Shown: positions 34,270-47,090 of the stretch, piece by piece
How the letters are laid out: every line of letters starts with the position of its first letter
Numbering within the stretch: position 1 is the first letter of the stretch
Assembly: GCF_954871325.1 (NCBI RefSeq)
Contig: NC_088775.1
Span: 7,541,561 to 7,605,560 of the forward strand
Direction: 5' to 3'
Source: Gordionus sp. m RMFG-2023
Lineage: Eukaryota > Nematomorpha > Gordioida > Chordodea > Parachordodidae
Length of the DNA: 64,000 nt
Notes under the pieces: model-generated
Database searches by the model: none
Told to the model about the DNA's origin: nothing
Seen by the model: only the letters and a program-made list of their open reading frames with translations
Program-made: the position numbers and the translations under genes

Positions 34270-34346
34270 TTTTTTAATTTTATCTTCGTAATTGGTTTCA
34301 ATATTTGCTATAAATTTATTTAAAATATTTTTGAAGGCATTAATCC

Positions 34347-34745
34347 ATGTACGTCAGAACAAGACATTTTTCTTGACTCATCGACTACTGATAATCTCTT
34401 AATCAATGACCAACTGAGAGTTACTATAGGATTTAGACCTGGATGTTCGCTTACACAGTCACACACTTGCCACCAATGCAGCTTACCCGTTCTGCCTAAC
34501 GCCAGACATGGCCTAAAGTGCACCCGCAGCCAAGGTCGCCATCTCCGGCATAAAACAATTAATAAAATCATCCATAACGCTTTTAATAAGGCTAAAATAC
34601 CCAACGTCCTCGAACCTATCAACCTCTCATTACAGGACGGCCTCAGACCCGACGATTTAACCTGCACCCCTTGGTCCAATGGGAAGTCCCTTATTTGGGA
34701 CGCAACCTGCGTCTCCTCCTTTCCTTCATCAATTAATTCAAACCC
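34347..34745 (+). pseudogene. tail of a non-LTR-type retroelement ORF (plus strand)
   Basis: The plus strand reads DNLLINDQLRVTIGFRPGC, then HGLKCTRSQGRHLRHKTINK, IIHNAFNKAKIPNVLEPINL, DGLRPDDLTCTPWSNGKSLI and WDATC. This is the post-RT block seen in a widespread invertebrate retroelement family (HGLSCRRSAGRHxRHxxxNxII, LEPxGL, GKRPDG, PWxxGKxLxWDATC). The open antisense frame at 34320-34679 is its shadow. It lies head-on against the truncated start of Gypsy-B. It is a second copy of the family seen at 8900-9490, better preserved. Confidence 0.7.
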
Positions 34746-36465
34746 TTACTTGTGGGGAAAATAAAAAAATTAATAAATATTTAAAATTAAATAACTTTAT
34801 ATTTTAGCCAATTCATATCAACTAACGGCAATTTTTCACAGTCTACATATTTTTTTAAAAAAACATTATCACGAAAAATTTTTAACATAACAAACAAAAA
34901 TCGCGAATCTTTATTCCTTAAACAAAAATTTCAACTAGAAATTAAACACAATTATACTTGTTTTTTAGGTACATATTCATTATTAAACTAAGCTCTTTAG
35001 AGCCTTCGATATTTATAATATATTTTTTTTATTTAGTAATTTTACATATTTTTATACTTGTTTTAATATTTTAATGTTTTATCATTTTTTTAAATAAATA
35101 AAAAGTATCAACATAAAAATAAACATATGATTCTATATTGCTAATACTTTTCTAAATGTAATGTTAATTTCCCAAATTCTTTTGTTTCCCAACATGACTA
35201 TATAAAAATTCATATGATTATTTCTAAAAGAACAAAGATTAAAATTTTTTATCTATCACTTATTCGAAATCATTTTAAAAACGTCTATATATGTCAATTG
35301 CATATCAACAGATATAACACGCTTCCCTTTCTCTAGAAATCAGACTGGGGTAAAAAAAATACAATTTACGTATATATATTCAATCAAGGTAAATTCTAGT
35401 AAATGATCAAAAAGAAAATATATAAATTAGTATAATTTATTTTAATAAAATTTTCTTCTTACTGTTACAGGAAATTGCTAATTTTTTCTTTACCATACAT
35501 AATTTTCTTTGTTTTTTAATATTATTTTTTAATTTATTGAGTTTATATATATCCTATTTTAAATTTAATAAAATTGAATTTTTAAAAGTAAAAATGATTA
35601 TTAATATTAAAAAAATCATAATAATTATCATTTTACCTTTTTTAAGGTTTTTATATTATGCACTTTTTGAAAATAAATATAAATTTGTTAATAATTGTTA
35701 CATATTCGTAACGATTTATTGTTTATTGTGTCAATATACTTTTTCATTTTATATAATGAAGGTTTAAGGCGATCGTGTGATATATTATATTAAACTTTTA
35801 ATTATGTAATTGGATATAGAAAACATTATTTTATATGACATATATTTACATAATTGATTTACTTTGGATATAAAAGAGATCTTATGTTATAAAAATTAAT
35901 CAGTTAATTTTACATAATAAAAATTTGTTCTTTAATAAAATATTTTATTCACTTTCTAAAATATTATTATCATACTACCGACGACAAGACAGACTACTAA
36001 CGAGTCCATTCTTAGGACAAGAGTTTCCCCACTACTAGCAATTCCATTCTTAATACATGAGTTTCCCCGCTTGTCAATAATAATCTTCTCCAAAAAATAA
36101 ATATATATTTTTTTTACTATAATACTGAATCACTAAAATAACAATATTAATTTGGATAAAAATGACTCTACCAAATAACAAAAAAATTATATAATATAAC
36201 ACGCCCCCCACTAATCGAAAACCAAACGTCGCACGCCAACCTCACCCCCGGCATAATTATTGCCATTCAATGGTGTTTCCAAATTTGTAAGATAGTTAGC
36301 TCCTTGAGTATCCTTGGTATTGTTAATCCCTTGTAGTAATCACGCCTTGGTTGTTGGTTCGACTTGGCTCAATTTGTCATTGGCACATTTCCTTGTATAT
36401 ATTGAGCGTAATATTAAAATAAATATCTTTCCACCATAAATTTTCTATCAATTATATCTGCCTAT
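34746..36465. other. AT-rich spacer with a short tandem repeat
   Basis: Two copies of a roughly 37-base unit, ACTACTAACGAGTCCATTCT and ACTACTAGCAATTCCATTCT, each ending GAGTTTCCCC, lie at 35995-36069. Gypsy-C should have its 3-prime LTR in 35770-36440, but no termini could be fixed. The plus-strand frame 35537-35767 is low-complexity. Confidence 0.5.
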
Positions 36466-37154
36466 TCATACTCCCGATCGTAATCTCCCGGACTTTACCT
36501 CTTTTCGTATTTTCTTCAGGTGTCTAACTCCTTCTATTTCTTCGACAAATTTTACTCGCACCAATTTGTGTCCAATGTTTTCAATTAACACTCCAGATTC
36601 CCCCTTTCGGGTACCCACAAAAATTCTTGCCCAGACGGTCTGGCTAACTTCATATTCGCACTGATTATCCAACGAATCAACCCCTTGAACTGGCTCTTGT
36701 CTTAACAAATTTAATTAAATACGAGTTCTACGGCCCAAATACTTTTCAGCTGGGAAAATTCTTCTCCCTTTCGGCTATTATTATAGTATTCAACCGCTAT
36801 CCAAATCTCTCCACCACCATATTTTGACTTTCTCAACCAACACAACCACCACCATTCTTTCCGCCTGACCGTTCAAGCTCGAGTGGTACAGAGGCGCCAA
36901 AATTTGTCTCGCCCCGGTTTTAGCACAAAATAACTTAAACTGTTCACTTATGAAGACTGGACTCCATCCGATACTATTATTTTAGCTACTTCGAACCGAG
37001 ACCAAAGAGTTTTTAACATCTTTACTACAACCTGAGTTGTCAATCCTCTCACTTCTTCGTACTCTAACATTTGTAATAGGCGTCTACCACTAGTATATAT
37101 TTTGTTTTCAAAATCAAAGAAATCTAGGTGTATGCGCTCCCTAGGCCGTGTAGC

Positions 37155-37388
37155 CTAAGGCCATACACCTTTCTTGTCCTTAGGCGGCATATTTGCCCAT
37201 GAATTACACATCAAACAACTCCGACTCCTATCTTCAACCTCTTTATTCATCCCATGCCACCATATATATTCACACCCCCATTGTTTAATTTTTTCAACAC
37301 CCTGATGCCCCGCATGGATCATAGATAACACTGCGCCTCTCAATCTCATCGGTATTCCTCGATTTCCTCGCCCCAAGCATTCGTCCAC
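37155..37388 (-). pseudogene. Gypsy-C integrase zinc-binding domain
   Basis: The frame reads SMIHAGHQGVEKIKQWGCEY, then IWWHGMNKEVEDRSRSC and CNSWANMPPKDK, giving the H-H-C-C zinc site. It matches the Gypsy-A region at 5171-4977 residue by residue over most of its length. Confidence 0.75.
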
Positions 37389-37689
37389 TATAACTAGCTA
37401 TTTCTCTATACACTTAAAATATTAATCCCCTCTCTCTCCAGGGTCTTCGGCCTATCACACTCCTTTTAATCCACGTCAGTTGGCGATCTTTTAAATTGGC
37501 CTTCTTTAGTACCTCCATGTCACTGACCCACCTCTAGATATCTGCTAACGTTCGAATTATTCCTTTTTCCAACCTCTTCTTCACTCTACAGATCCTATCT
37601 CTTCCCCATCTTCTCCGGCTCTACATCGGGATAGAATATCAGTTATATAGTTTTCTCTTCCTCGCCTATATTTCACCACATCAAAACTG

Positions 37690-37960
37690 TCAACCAGTAA
37701 CAACCACCTTTATAACCGAGGAGATAATATAATTCTTTATTATCTTTCATGAAAAGATGGACTAAGGGTTTGTGATCTGTATAGATTATAAATCTACGTC
37801 AAATTAAGTACTCTAGGCACTTACTAAATCCAAAAATAACTGCCAATGCTTCTTGTTCGATCACTGAATATCTTGTCTTCGCTGCTCTAAAAATTTTGAA
37901 AAAACAAAATGGGCCTTTCCTCCTCTATGCAATCCCACACCCCTATTCGAAGAATCCAGA
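37690..37960 (-). pseudogene. Gypsy-C RNase H remnant
   Basis: The minus strand near 37895 reads TRYSVIEQEALAVIFGFSKC, then LEYLI, and near 37780 the YTDHKPLVHLF-type block is recognisable. Stops interrupt the frame. Confidence 0.6.
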
Positions 37961-38282
37961 GCCAATATCACTTCCAAATCGTTATTAAAACACACTAAAA
38001 CTGCTTCTCTTCAGATTCAACATTTCAGCTCTTCAAAGGCATACTCCTGTTCATCTTGCGACATGAATTTTTCTCCTTTCTTTAATAATTTATATAATGG
38101 CGATGCTATCTGCGCAAAACCCTACATAAATCGGTGATAATAGTTTACCATTCCAAGAAAGCCCTACACCTTCCCTTAATTATTCGGTCTCAGCATATTC
38201 GTAATCCCAATCATGTTTTTGTCCACCGGCCTCACCTACTTTCCAGTGATATTATGACCCAAATATACAACTTCCAACATTC

Positions 38283-38800
38283 CTAACACACTTTCTCAGC
38301 GCTTGCCCGTAACCCTTTATTTCTGATTTTTTTAAATACCCCCTCTAATATTCGCTCATGTTGCTCAGGAGTTTCGCCCATCACTAGGACTTCATCCATG
38401 TAATAAAACACTCCTTCCAGACCCTGAAAAACAGCTGTCATCATCCATTGAAAAATTGGAGCCGACACACTGTCAACGGTAATCTACAAAATGCGTATAC
38501 CTTCGGAGTAGTGATAGTTAATCGCTTTCGTACCTCAGTCTTCACTCGTAATTGCAAATAGGCATTTGAAAAATCTACCTTCGAAAATATACATTACCCT
38601 TCAAATTAGCTAATATTTCTTCAATTCGCGGCAATGGATATTTGACATCCACTACCCACGGGTTTAGCTTGACCAGGAAATCTGCTCATAAACGGAGCTT
38701 TCCATTGGTCTTCTTTACCGGTACTAACGGTGTCTGGCGCTAACTCACTATATTCTACGGGACACACAATGCCCTTCTACACCCATTGATATAATTTCCT
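38283..38800 (-). pseudogene. Gypsy-C reverse transcriptase
   Basis: The longest open piece (38468-38283) reads APIFQWMMTAVFQGLEGVFY, then YMDEVLVMGETPEQHERIL. The catalytic YxDD is YMDE here, an Asp-to-Glu change. Upstream pieces near 38540-38720 carry broken remains of the finger and palm regions. Confidence 0.75.
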
Positions 38801-39420
38801 ATCCACTTCATTTCGCTATTCAAACGGTATTTGTCGCAACGCACAAAATTTTGGCACATGTCCCTCCTTCAATTTGATATCTACTTCGTAATCTTTGAGT
38901 CACCCAAAATTTTTATCAAATATCTCCTTATAATTATTCATCAATTTTGGCACTCCCTCTTGCACTTTAATTATACCAAACATCTCTTTATTTTGACATT
39001 CTCTTTCTTTCTGTCGTCTAGTCTCTTTTTGTTAACAAGGATATAATTGCGAAACATTCTCCTTACGAGGATGTGGATATAGCTGAATGTCTCGGCCTTT
39101 ATGGCTTTGACATTTCTATTTTAACTACAAAATCGAATTCAATAGTATATGGTGATATAAAAATAAATACAGCAAGTTTGCTCGAAAAAGACAATAACAA
39201 TTTACAATTGGTTATATGCGAGTATTTATACAAATAAATATTATGTGATGAATCGTTCTTATCAATTGTTTTGCTGTGTTATTGATCGATTTTGTTTCTT
39301 TTAGCCTTGTAAGTCCTCGGAGTCGATCGAAATGTCCTCCATATTGTGTATTATTGTTGAACTATTTATCGATGTTGTTGTTGCTTTCGTGGCTTGATTG
39401 TAGTAGTGATAAACTTGAGA

Positions 39421-39862
39421 TTAGCGAAGGGGACCTTGTGATGATTGTATTTGGCGTAGCGAAGGCACTGTTTCCTCGTCGAATAGAGAGGTCTCTTGTT
39501 CTTGTATTAATAGCGGCCCTTGCAACGTTTTACCGGTAAACAAGTCTCGGTGTTCCCTTGCTGCCATCCATACTCTTGATGGTTCGTCCGCGGGATTTTC
39601 GTCCGTTGGAATCCACATCTGGGATATGGCCGTAAAGTTGGCTAGTCCCAGCTTGTGCAGTACTTGAGTGATGACTGTTTCGATTACTGAGGACCTAGAT
39701 CCTCCCTTCTTACATGTGTAATAGGCCACCGTGGAATCGGTGAAAATTATCGGTGCTTGGTTATCCTTGTGGATTGCCATTATTGCACCAACTCCTACCG
39801 CTAAGACCTCCTTTGCATTTATATATTCTATTGCATGGGTCGGGATATTTAATTCTTTCCAG
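39421..39862 (-). pseudogene. DIRS-like retroelement RNase H fragment
   Basis: The minus strand reads TWKELNIPTHAIEYINAKEV, then LAVGVGAI, IIFTDSTVAYYTCKKGGSRS and WIPTDENPADEPSR. The layout (W..ELN.., HINxKE, TDxTxAYY, GGxRS, VxGxxNxxADxPSR) is that of the RNase H region of tyrosine-recombinase (DIRS/Ngaro) retroelements and their relatives. No recombinase or reverse transcriptase was recognised next to it. The open plus-strand frame at 39276-39539 is a shadow. Confidence 0.6.
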
Positions 39863-40089
39863 GTATGTTTTTTTAAAATTGATTAGAAGGAATATGAGAA
39901 AATTAAATAGCTAGATAGGAATTCTGATATGTAAACGGAATAACAGCTTGTTTAATGTGTAGTTAATAGTTAACTCGATATTGTCAAGTTTAAGAAAATA
40001 TATAAATTTAATAGTAACGAGCGATAATTATTGAACTATTATGGATAAACGAAATAACATCTAATTTAATGTATTGAGAAATTATATGA

Positions 40090-40253
40090 ACCTTGAAAGG
40101 AAACTTTGAAGAGGGGTAATGTTCTGTAGATTATATATTTCGGGAAGGAATGGAAAATTGTGGCAAGTTTAATATTTAAAAAAAAATTGGATAAATACGC
40201 GATAATCTGAAATAAAATGAGATAAATGGATGGATGATTACGAAATTTTATAG
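40090..40253 (+). repeat. dispersed repeat, copy 1 (copy 2 at 53812-53945)
   Basis: GGAAACTTTGAAGAGGGGTA, ATGTTCTGTAGATTATAT, GGCAAGTTTAATATTT and ACGCGATAATCTGA recur in the same order and orientation at 53812-53945. Its position just beyond the DIRS-like fragment suggests that it may be a retroelement terminal sequence. Confidence 0.75.
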
Positions 40254-40339
40254 TACATAAAAAACCTCATACCTAAGCATTTGCAGTTTATCTAGGCATT
40301 TGCAGTTTTGTCAAACCCTTTTTCCCCCATAATTTACAT

Positions 40340-40523
40340 CAGAGACCTGCAGAGGTACCATTTGTATGGCCCGGCCCGGATTTTTTACAAATTATTTTAC
40401 AACTAAAAATGGCTATTTCAAATATTTGGTTTTAAAATATATGACCGAGTAAATTTTAAAAAATTAAATACGGCTCGGCCCGGGTATCCCGATCGGGTTT
40501 TAGGCCGGGCTTGTAGGTCTCTG
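40340..40523. mobile_element. short MITE with GC-rich ends
   Basis: CAGAGACCTGCA at 40340 and TGTAGGTCTCTG ending at 40523 are near-perfect inverted repeats. Just inside lie GGCCCGGCCCGG and CGGCTCGGCCCGGG. At 184 bp with a CAGNG start it looks like a non-autonomous hAT derivative. The flanks ATTTACAT and ATTTTTCC agree only partly as an 8-bp target duplication. Confidence 0.65.
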
Positions 40524-42606
40524 ATTTTTCCAATTTTTATATTTCATTACCAATTAAATATAAGTTTTGATTTCTTTCATTTTATTGAATTTTTATGTAT
40601 ATTAAAAAAAAATTCAGAATAATAAAAGATAAAAAAATTAATATAATTTGAAGATATCAATCATATTATAGACTACACGGTGGTGGTCAGACTTTTAACC
40701 CATTGTAATATTCTATAAAATAGATCTTATTGATCCCCAAAATTATAACCTACATGAAAAAATATATAAATCCCCTAGGCTTCCACTTTATTTAAAGTAT
40801 AGAGTGAGGTTCACTAAAAGCAAGTTGTGGTGATAAATGGCTCCCTCCATTTAGCATGTTTTGAGCCAAATCTAAAAAGGTTAAACCAAATATTTAAGCA
40901 AAAACTATCATCTTAGGGTTCAAACTTAAAGGATAGGTCAATCTTGATATAAAAATATACTCTTGCCTCAAGGTTTAATGAATTTTTTCAACCGTTAGGA
41001 TTAAGCCGACTTAACAACACAAGCAGGCAAGTATTAGTTTAATTTTAACAAAATATTTTAAATGTTTAAATAAAAAAGAGGTAGAATATTGTAATTTACA
41101 ATGAAAGAAATAATAAATTGGGATATTTTTTTTCCCATCAGGTTCTTCAGTGTCCTTTTACCAATTAATCATTAATTAATTTTTTTTTATTGATTGAAGG
41201 ATATGTTAAATAATAAACCAGTAGGAATATGTTGACAATAATAAAATATTATGTAGGCAGAGTCTACATGCGAGAAAATTTATTGGAGGCTCATTGCCAC
41301 CTATTTATTACTCCGGAAACATTATACGGTTTCGTCTAATGAACGCGTTCGTCAAAAAAGGAAAGCGTCCACTTCAAATTAATCAAAAAAAGTAATGCTA
41401 TTTATGTTCGATTATAAAATTAGAAATAAATAGTTATTGAAAAATTAAACTAGTGATTTTCACCAGTAAATTATATCATAAATATACCGAGTAATTTGGA
41501 GTTAAGATAATTATGTAGAAACATATAAATGGTAGACGTTTTAAAAAAAATTGTAGTATTATGGTTTATTTTATAATAGTAATAGTTTATGTTAATTATA
41601 TAATTTATTTTCATTAAACACATATTAACAAGAAAACAAATATACCTTTATATATCGCCTAATAGAATATCTATTCTTTTATAAAGATCAAAAAAATTAT
41701 TCATAAAAAAATTAGATATATATTTTTTTTACTTTCAAATTATATTATGGAAACTTTACCTTTGTTTGATTTAATAAAGATACTTCTGATTCTGAGATAA
41801 ATCGATTGTTTTATTACCACCAGAGCTAAATTCCTTATATCTGAGTTAAAATCCCTACCAAATATATTTAATTCTGGTCTAATAGAACTAAAAAAATCCC
41901 TCTAAAAATAATTACTATTTTATCATAATTTATTAAACAATACTATAATGATAGATAAGACAACTGGTTAACGTGCCGATTTAGATAAATCTTTAAATTT
42001 AAAGAATTTTTATCATCAATACTCTTATAAATATCCGCTAGATGGTGTATTTAATGTTTTTCTAAATTTTATAATGTATCGTTTTTATTAATCACGTGAG
42101 CAACTTATTTATAATATCATCTTTATTCATAATAAAATATCTTACAATTTTCAGATATGTACTTTGCCAGTGTTTCACAAACTGTTCAAAATCAAAAATC
42201 GTCAAGGATTAAAATTTTGTGCGAAAGAAAAAAGTCTTCAATTTTTTGTTAACCCCTGCACCTTGCCCAAGTAGAGTGGAGATATCGGGCAATAATCTGC
42301 ATTTTCCGAGATTTTCTATTTTTTGCCTATATCAAATTAATTCTTCTAAAATTTTTAAAAAAATAATTTCTTGCTATTATATATATTTAAAAAAAAATTA
42401 ATCAATAATAATGAAAATTTTCTCGTGTTTTCCTGTTTTTCAGTTCGTAAATTTATTTTTTTTGTATCTTTTTCTAATAAATGATAATTTTTAGTATATG
42501 CATATTTTATCTTTTTATTTTCCAATAGGCTCACACCTTTTTCTAAACATGATTCGAAAATTGATTAAAATTCTCAGACTCATGATCAATTTAAACAGTT
42601 TTTATT
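40524..42606. other. AT-rich spacer, no gene recognised
   Basis: No convincing open frame or repeat. A stretch at 40660-41040 is less biased in composition, but no coding pattern emerged on either strand. Confidence 0.5.
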
Positions 42607-42647
42607 CAGGCGCAATGCAAGGAATTTGCTGAAGAGGGGGGGGGGGT
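42607..42647 (+). repeat. CAGGCGC-type MITE end with an 11-base G run
   Basis: CAGGCGCAATGCAAGG begins at 42607 and runs into G11 (42636-42646). The start matches the ends at 43944 and 51703. The layout (CAGGCGC, CCAGG-like, G run) is typical of a common invertebrate hAT-type MITE. The other end was not found. Confidence 0.45.
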
Positions 42648-43943
42648 GTTGAGATATAGATGATCGATCGCATAAAATACTTTATTAAACAATTTTAGAT
42701 TTCGAAATCTTTCTTCTAGGCTATTATGCTATTTCAGGAAGCGCATTTATAATACTCTTCTAACTGGGTAAAAACTGTGCTGCTTAATGGCGAAGATTTA
42801 TCTTGTTGTGCTTCATCACATTCACGTATTAAATTTATATTTAGCTATATTATATATATACAATATATATTTTTTAAAAAACATATTTTTTTCACGAGAT
42901 TAATCATTATTTCGAATTTTTTAAGATTCTCAAATATTAAATCAGGCCTTAGTTGATGATTGTGGAAAAATTCCTATAATTTTTTTATTCTTAGTATTTA
43001 GATATCGTATCCCACAATAACATCTGCTCAATGCCCGCCATATCTGTGGTTTCATTGGTTAGAATAAAGAAACAAGAATTTATTTAATTGATTAGGTTTC
43101 CTTAAATGATTATTTACAAACACCAATATTTTTATTTTTGAATTTTTGAGGCCAAGATTTCTTTCTGTTGTGAAAATAATAAATATAAATCGAAAATGTA
43201 GAGGTATTAATCATAAATTGTTTTAATCTATATCTGGATTTTTTTGATCTTTGGGTAGGGAAGGAATCTGTCTTCCAATACAGTTCAAAAAGAACATCGC
43301 ATTTTGAAATAATTCTAATGTTTTAATATCGGTAGTTTGTTAAAATATACTAAAATTTCCTAACAATTGTAGTCGTTTTTTTAGATAATTGAGATTAAAA
43401 ATGCTAAAATATGGTTAAAAAAAATACATTCATGACTGAATTTTTCTTAAATCCGGCTAAATGAATTCCCGTTGTTTTAGAGTTGAAAATAGCAAGATGC
43501 TAGTCTTTCTTATAAATTTATTTCCTAATTGTAATTTTAAATTTAAATATTTCATTTATTTAAAAAAATATATTAGAAATAACATTATATAAAATAAAAC
43601 TATTATTATATAAAAATTAAATATAAAAAACATGTAAACTATTTAAAACATAACAGATATCTGTATAAATTTTTAAAAAAACATACAAGGTCATTTCCAG
43701 ATACATTTCTTCAAAGCGATTGTGTAGTCTATTACCAGTTTGTTTATTTTATTAAGGATTATATGGTGTTTCTGGACCAATATTTTAAATAATATATTTT
43801 ATTAAAAGCAATGGCATGTTGATTGTATAATATTAAGATGACCCATGATTTGAGAAAATATTTTAACCTAAAATCGTTAGGGGAGTCAAGAATCCAATGG
43901 TAGAAATAACTATTAGGATGAAATAAAATCTGAAAGATCATAG

Positions 43944-44270
43944 CAGGCGCATAACCAGTGGTGGGCATGGCAAATTTGTCTTAGTAAAAACATTTTTAAG
44001 TCAATCCCCCCCCTCTCTCTCCTAAAACTTTATACAGTATATCACTTTAAAAAAGAATTTGAAAGAAAAATTAATAAAAGTTAATAAATTTTTAAATTAA
44101 TGACTATAAAATTATTAGAAAAAAAAGTGAAAACCGTAAATTATTTTTATTAAAATCGAATATAGCCAGTGTTATATAATGAGTAGACCTAAAGAATTTT
44201 AAAATTTATAGCGGAAAAAAACCTAAAAGTAACTTCCCTTCTCCCTTACCAAAAACCTGGATAAGCCTAT
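43944..44270 (+). mobile_element. CAGGCGC-type MITE-like element, copy 1
   Basis: Begins CAGGCGCATAACCAGTGG. The next 260 bases align with 51703-51955 (shared ATAATGAGTAGACCTAAAGA against ACAATAAGTGGGCCTAAAGA, and TTAATAAAAG, ATGACTATA). The possible far end CCTGGATAAGCCTATG near 44252 resembles the start in reverse complement. Confidence 0.55.
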
Positions 44271-47090
44271 GGGCCTCGGTATTTTGAAATTCTTGATCTT
44301 TTAGCTGTTAAGCGGGTTAATCTTTGGCGGAGTTTGGGGGAATTTTATTATATAATTGAAAAATTTATTTTCTCCTTCTTAAATTTTTTTATTATGGGCC
44401 AGATATGTATATAATATATCTTACGACTGATAAAAAATTTTACCGCTGGTTGGGATAACTGTACCGAGCGCTAATTTTATTTTAAATTTCTGGGGGGGGG
44501 GGGAATGCTTCTAAATCTTACTATTATAACACCACACATTGCCTACCTGACATGAGCTTCCCGTATATTCTTAAAAGACTTGCACATAGATTCCAGCAAA
44601 TATTCATTTGATAATTCAAAAATTGCTGTTTGACGAAAAAATAAATTAAAAAGCCTTGCGTTATAACTAATGTTGAAACCTCAAGCGTCTTGTAAACTAA
44701 ATCAGATTTTAAGGGAAAAAAATATTATCTAATCTTCGAGATTTTGCATATAAGATGGCAGAAAGGCTTGGCCCTCTTGACCAATCCTCGAGACGGAGGT
44801 AATATTTTTGGAACTAAAATATTTATTTAGCCGTTTTTTTAAAAAAGAGCATGAAAAGAAGTTTTTGACACCACTTGTAATTTATAAATTCTCCATTTTC
44901 AGCATAAATCTAGTTTTAAACCGAAAACTACCAACTTCAGCTTTGGATTTTTTTATTAAATTTTGAAAATATGTTTGACTTTGAAGAAAGCTTAAATAAA
45001 TTTAGGCCTTAATGATTAACGGATTTTGGCGCGCACTATTTGAGCGAAATTATTAGCCATCCTCCCAACAACACCTGTACAAGATGATTAATGATAAAGA
45101 GATAATCATTGGAAAATGGACGCTATAATTAATAAGTGGTTATAAATATTTAGGATTCACGATATAGGAGGCATAGCAAGGGGAAATTAAATAAAAGATA
45201 AATGCGGGTTGGAAACTTGATGGGTGTTTTATGCGAAAAATGGGCCACTGCCCGGTATCGGATATAAAAAGTATTGGGGTACTTTTGATTCATCTTCGAA
45301 TTAAAATGGAAGCGATCATGGAAGCGATCTCATTCGATTCCATATAACATTAATATTATCTTTCTTCACTTATTTTTTAATTTTCCATCTTGATTTAAAA
45401 AATCATAATTTTTATTTCTGCATTGAGTTTTATTTTTTAATAACCAGATATAATAATTTATGGTTATTTATTATAAATTAAATAATATCTTTCTTATTAA
45501 TAATGCATGCCAAAAAAAATATTTGTATTAAAATTCGATTCAATCATCCAAAACCTAAAAATGACTTTAAATCATGTAAACAAGATTATCTCATCCGCGT
45601 TCGATTTAATTATATCTTTAAGGGTTAATATCGCAATATTTGTTTTTATTTATACGATAAATATAAAATCAAAATATATAAATTATTTCAAAAAAAAATT
45701 ATGCAAAATATTAGGTATGCATGCAAGCAATATCAATTTTTAAATAATTTTTTAAATATCGTTTACAAACCGATATTAATAAATTGCCGGATCCCTATTA
45801 AAATGGCGAATAAAAATCATAGTATTTTGTCCGGTCCGGCCAAATCCTGAACAAAAAAAATTTTCACCCCCCCCTTTGCAGATCTGCATGGGTTACACCT
45901 ACGTATAAGACTCAATGAATCATCGAGGTTAAATAAGAGCTAGCTCCACTCTGATAAGCGGTAAATTTTAAATTTAATCTAAGTCATCTTTATTGCTTAT
46001 TTTTTTTAAAAAATTATATATATATCATTTTTTTTATAAACTCCACAAGGAAAGTACTTAGTATTCATTTCTCTCCCCTCAGCCCTTCCTATTCCGCAAA
46101 ACCTGTTTTACAACAATCATATTTTATTAGGATTAAAATCATTGTATATAAATTCCAAATGAATCTATAATATCAATATCGATTTTAATATTATAAATAT
46201 ACAAAAAAGAGAGAAGGGGAAAAAACGTCATAATACTTTACAAATTAAAATATAATAGTGTAACATATTGCGGATACGTAAAATAATTACTCTTTTATTG
46301 TAAAAAGTGGGTGGTTGTTGTAAAATCGATCAAAATGAAAATAATCCATGAAGGGGAAAAATTTTAAATAACTAATATATTATTTATAGTATAATATTTT
46401 ATATTATTTATAATCATTTTTTTAAAATAAATATAAATCTTTTTTTTAAGAAATAAAATATTTCACTTGTAATGCACTAAAATAATAATTAAAGAATAAT
46501 TTCATTATAATAATAAGGTGTAAAAAAAATATAGGTAACTCTAATTGGAAATGATACCAATATAAAAGTTTATATTAATATGACTTTTTTTAGCAGTAAA
46601 TACTGATAATATATGAGCCTTGTCGCACGGCAATAAGTATGCCAATTGTTGAAGGAGGGGGTGAATAAAATAAATATTTATTTTTTCAATAATTTGGAAA
46701 AGAAATTTATTTTTGAACATGATTTTTTTTTAAATAGAAAAAAAACTAATTATCCTAATGGAACTATAGGGAAAAATAAAATATAAATATAAATAATATA
46801 TTTTTTTTAAAAAAAAGACCAAATTTATAATGGTAATTTATTTTTAAAATAATTAATTGTATCACACTTATTTTCGTTAATTTTATTTTGTCGTGGTTTT
46901 GAAGAAGAGATTTATATTTCATATCATGATTTTGGCGAAAGCGAAACGTGGACAAATTAGGTAATAAAGGGAAAAGTGGATTCATTTTTTAAAAAAAAAA
47001 TTATCGCAAAATTGACACTAGGAGATATGGAAATAAAAATTACGGAAGCGGCCATTTAATCCTAGGAAAGAATATTATTTTTTGTCACTT
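44271..47090. other. spacer, no gene recognised; one possible short first exon
   Basis: At 44754 the plus strand has AAG-ATG-GCA in a good start context, encoding MAERLGPLDQSSRR, followed by a donor (GGAG|GTAATA). No continuing exon was found. A 12-base G run lies at 44492-44503. The rest is AT-rich. Confidence 0.4.

Larger units (their letters stand above)
31151..34330 (-). mobile_element. Ty3/Gypsy-type retrotransposon relic, Gypsy-B
   Basis: From 34269 down the minus strand carries reverse transcriptase, RNase H (33188-32775), integrase core (32678-32116), a 548-bp foreign insertion (31560-32107), the remaining integrase with its C-terminal region (about 31551-31190), a polypurine tract and one LTR. 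Gag and protease are absent. The copy is cut at about 34330, where an unrelated plus-strand retroelement tail begins. Stops and a mutated RT motif show that it is dead. Confidence 0.85.
36466..39060 (-). mobile_element. Ty3/Gypsy-type retrotransposon relic, Gypsy-C
   Basis: Reading down the minus strand: RT (about 38800-38283), RNase H (near 37900-37690), integrase zinc-binding region (37388-37155), integrase core (about 37120-36780) and integrase C-terminus (36708-36466, with QTVWARIFVGTRKGESGV). It is closest to Gypsy-A among the three copies. Stops, frame shifts and a changed RT motif show loss of function. No gag, protease or LTR could be delimited. Confidence 0.8.

Noticed and set aside
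34320-34679. Minus-strand open frame of 119 codons
   Set aside because: Shadow of the plus-strand retroelement tail, which shows conserved family motifs; the minus product has none.
39276-39539. Plus-strand frame of 87 codons
   Set aside because: Overlaps the DIRS-like RNase H fragment in antisense; the minus strand carries the recognisable motifs.
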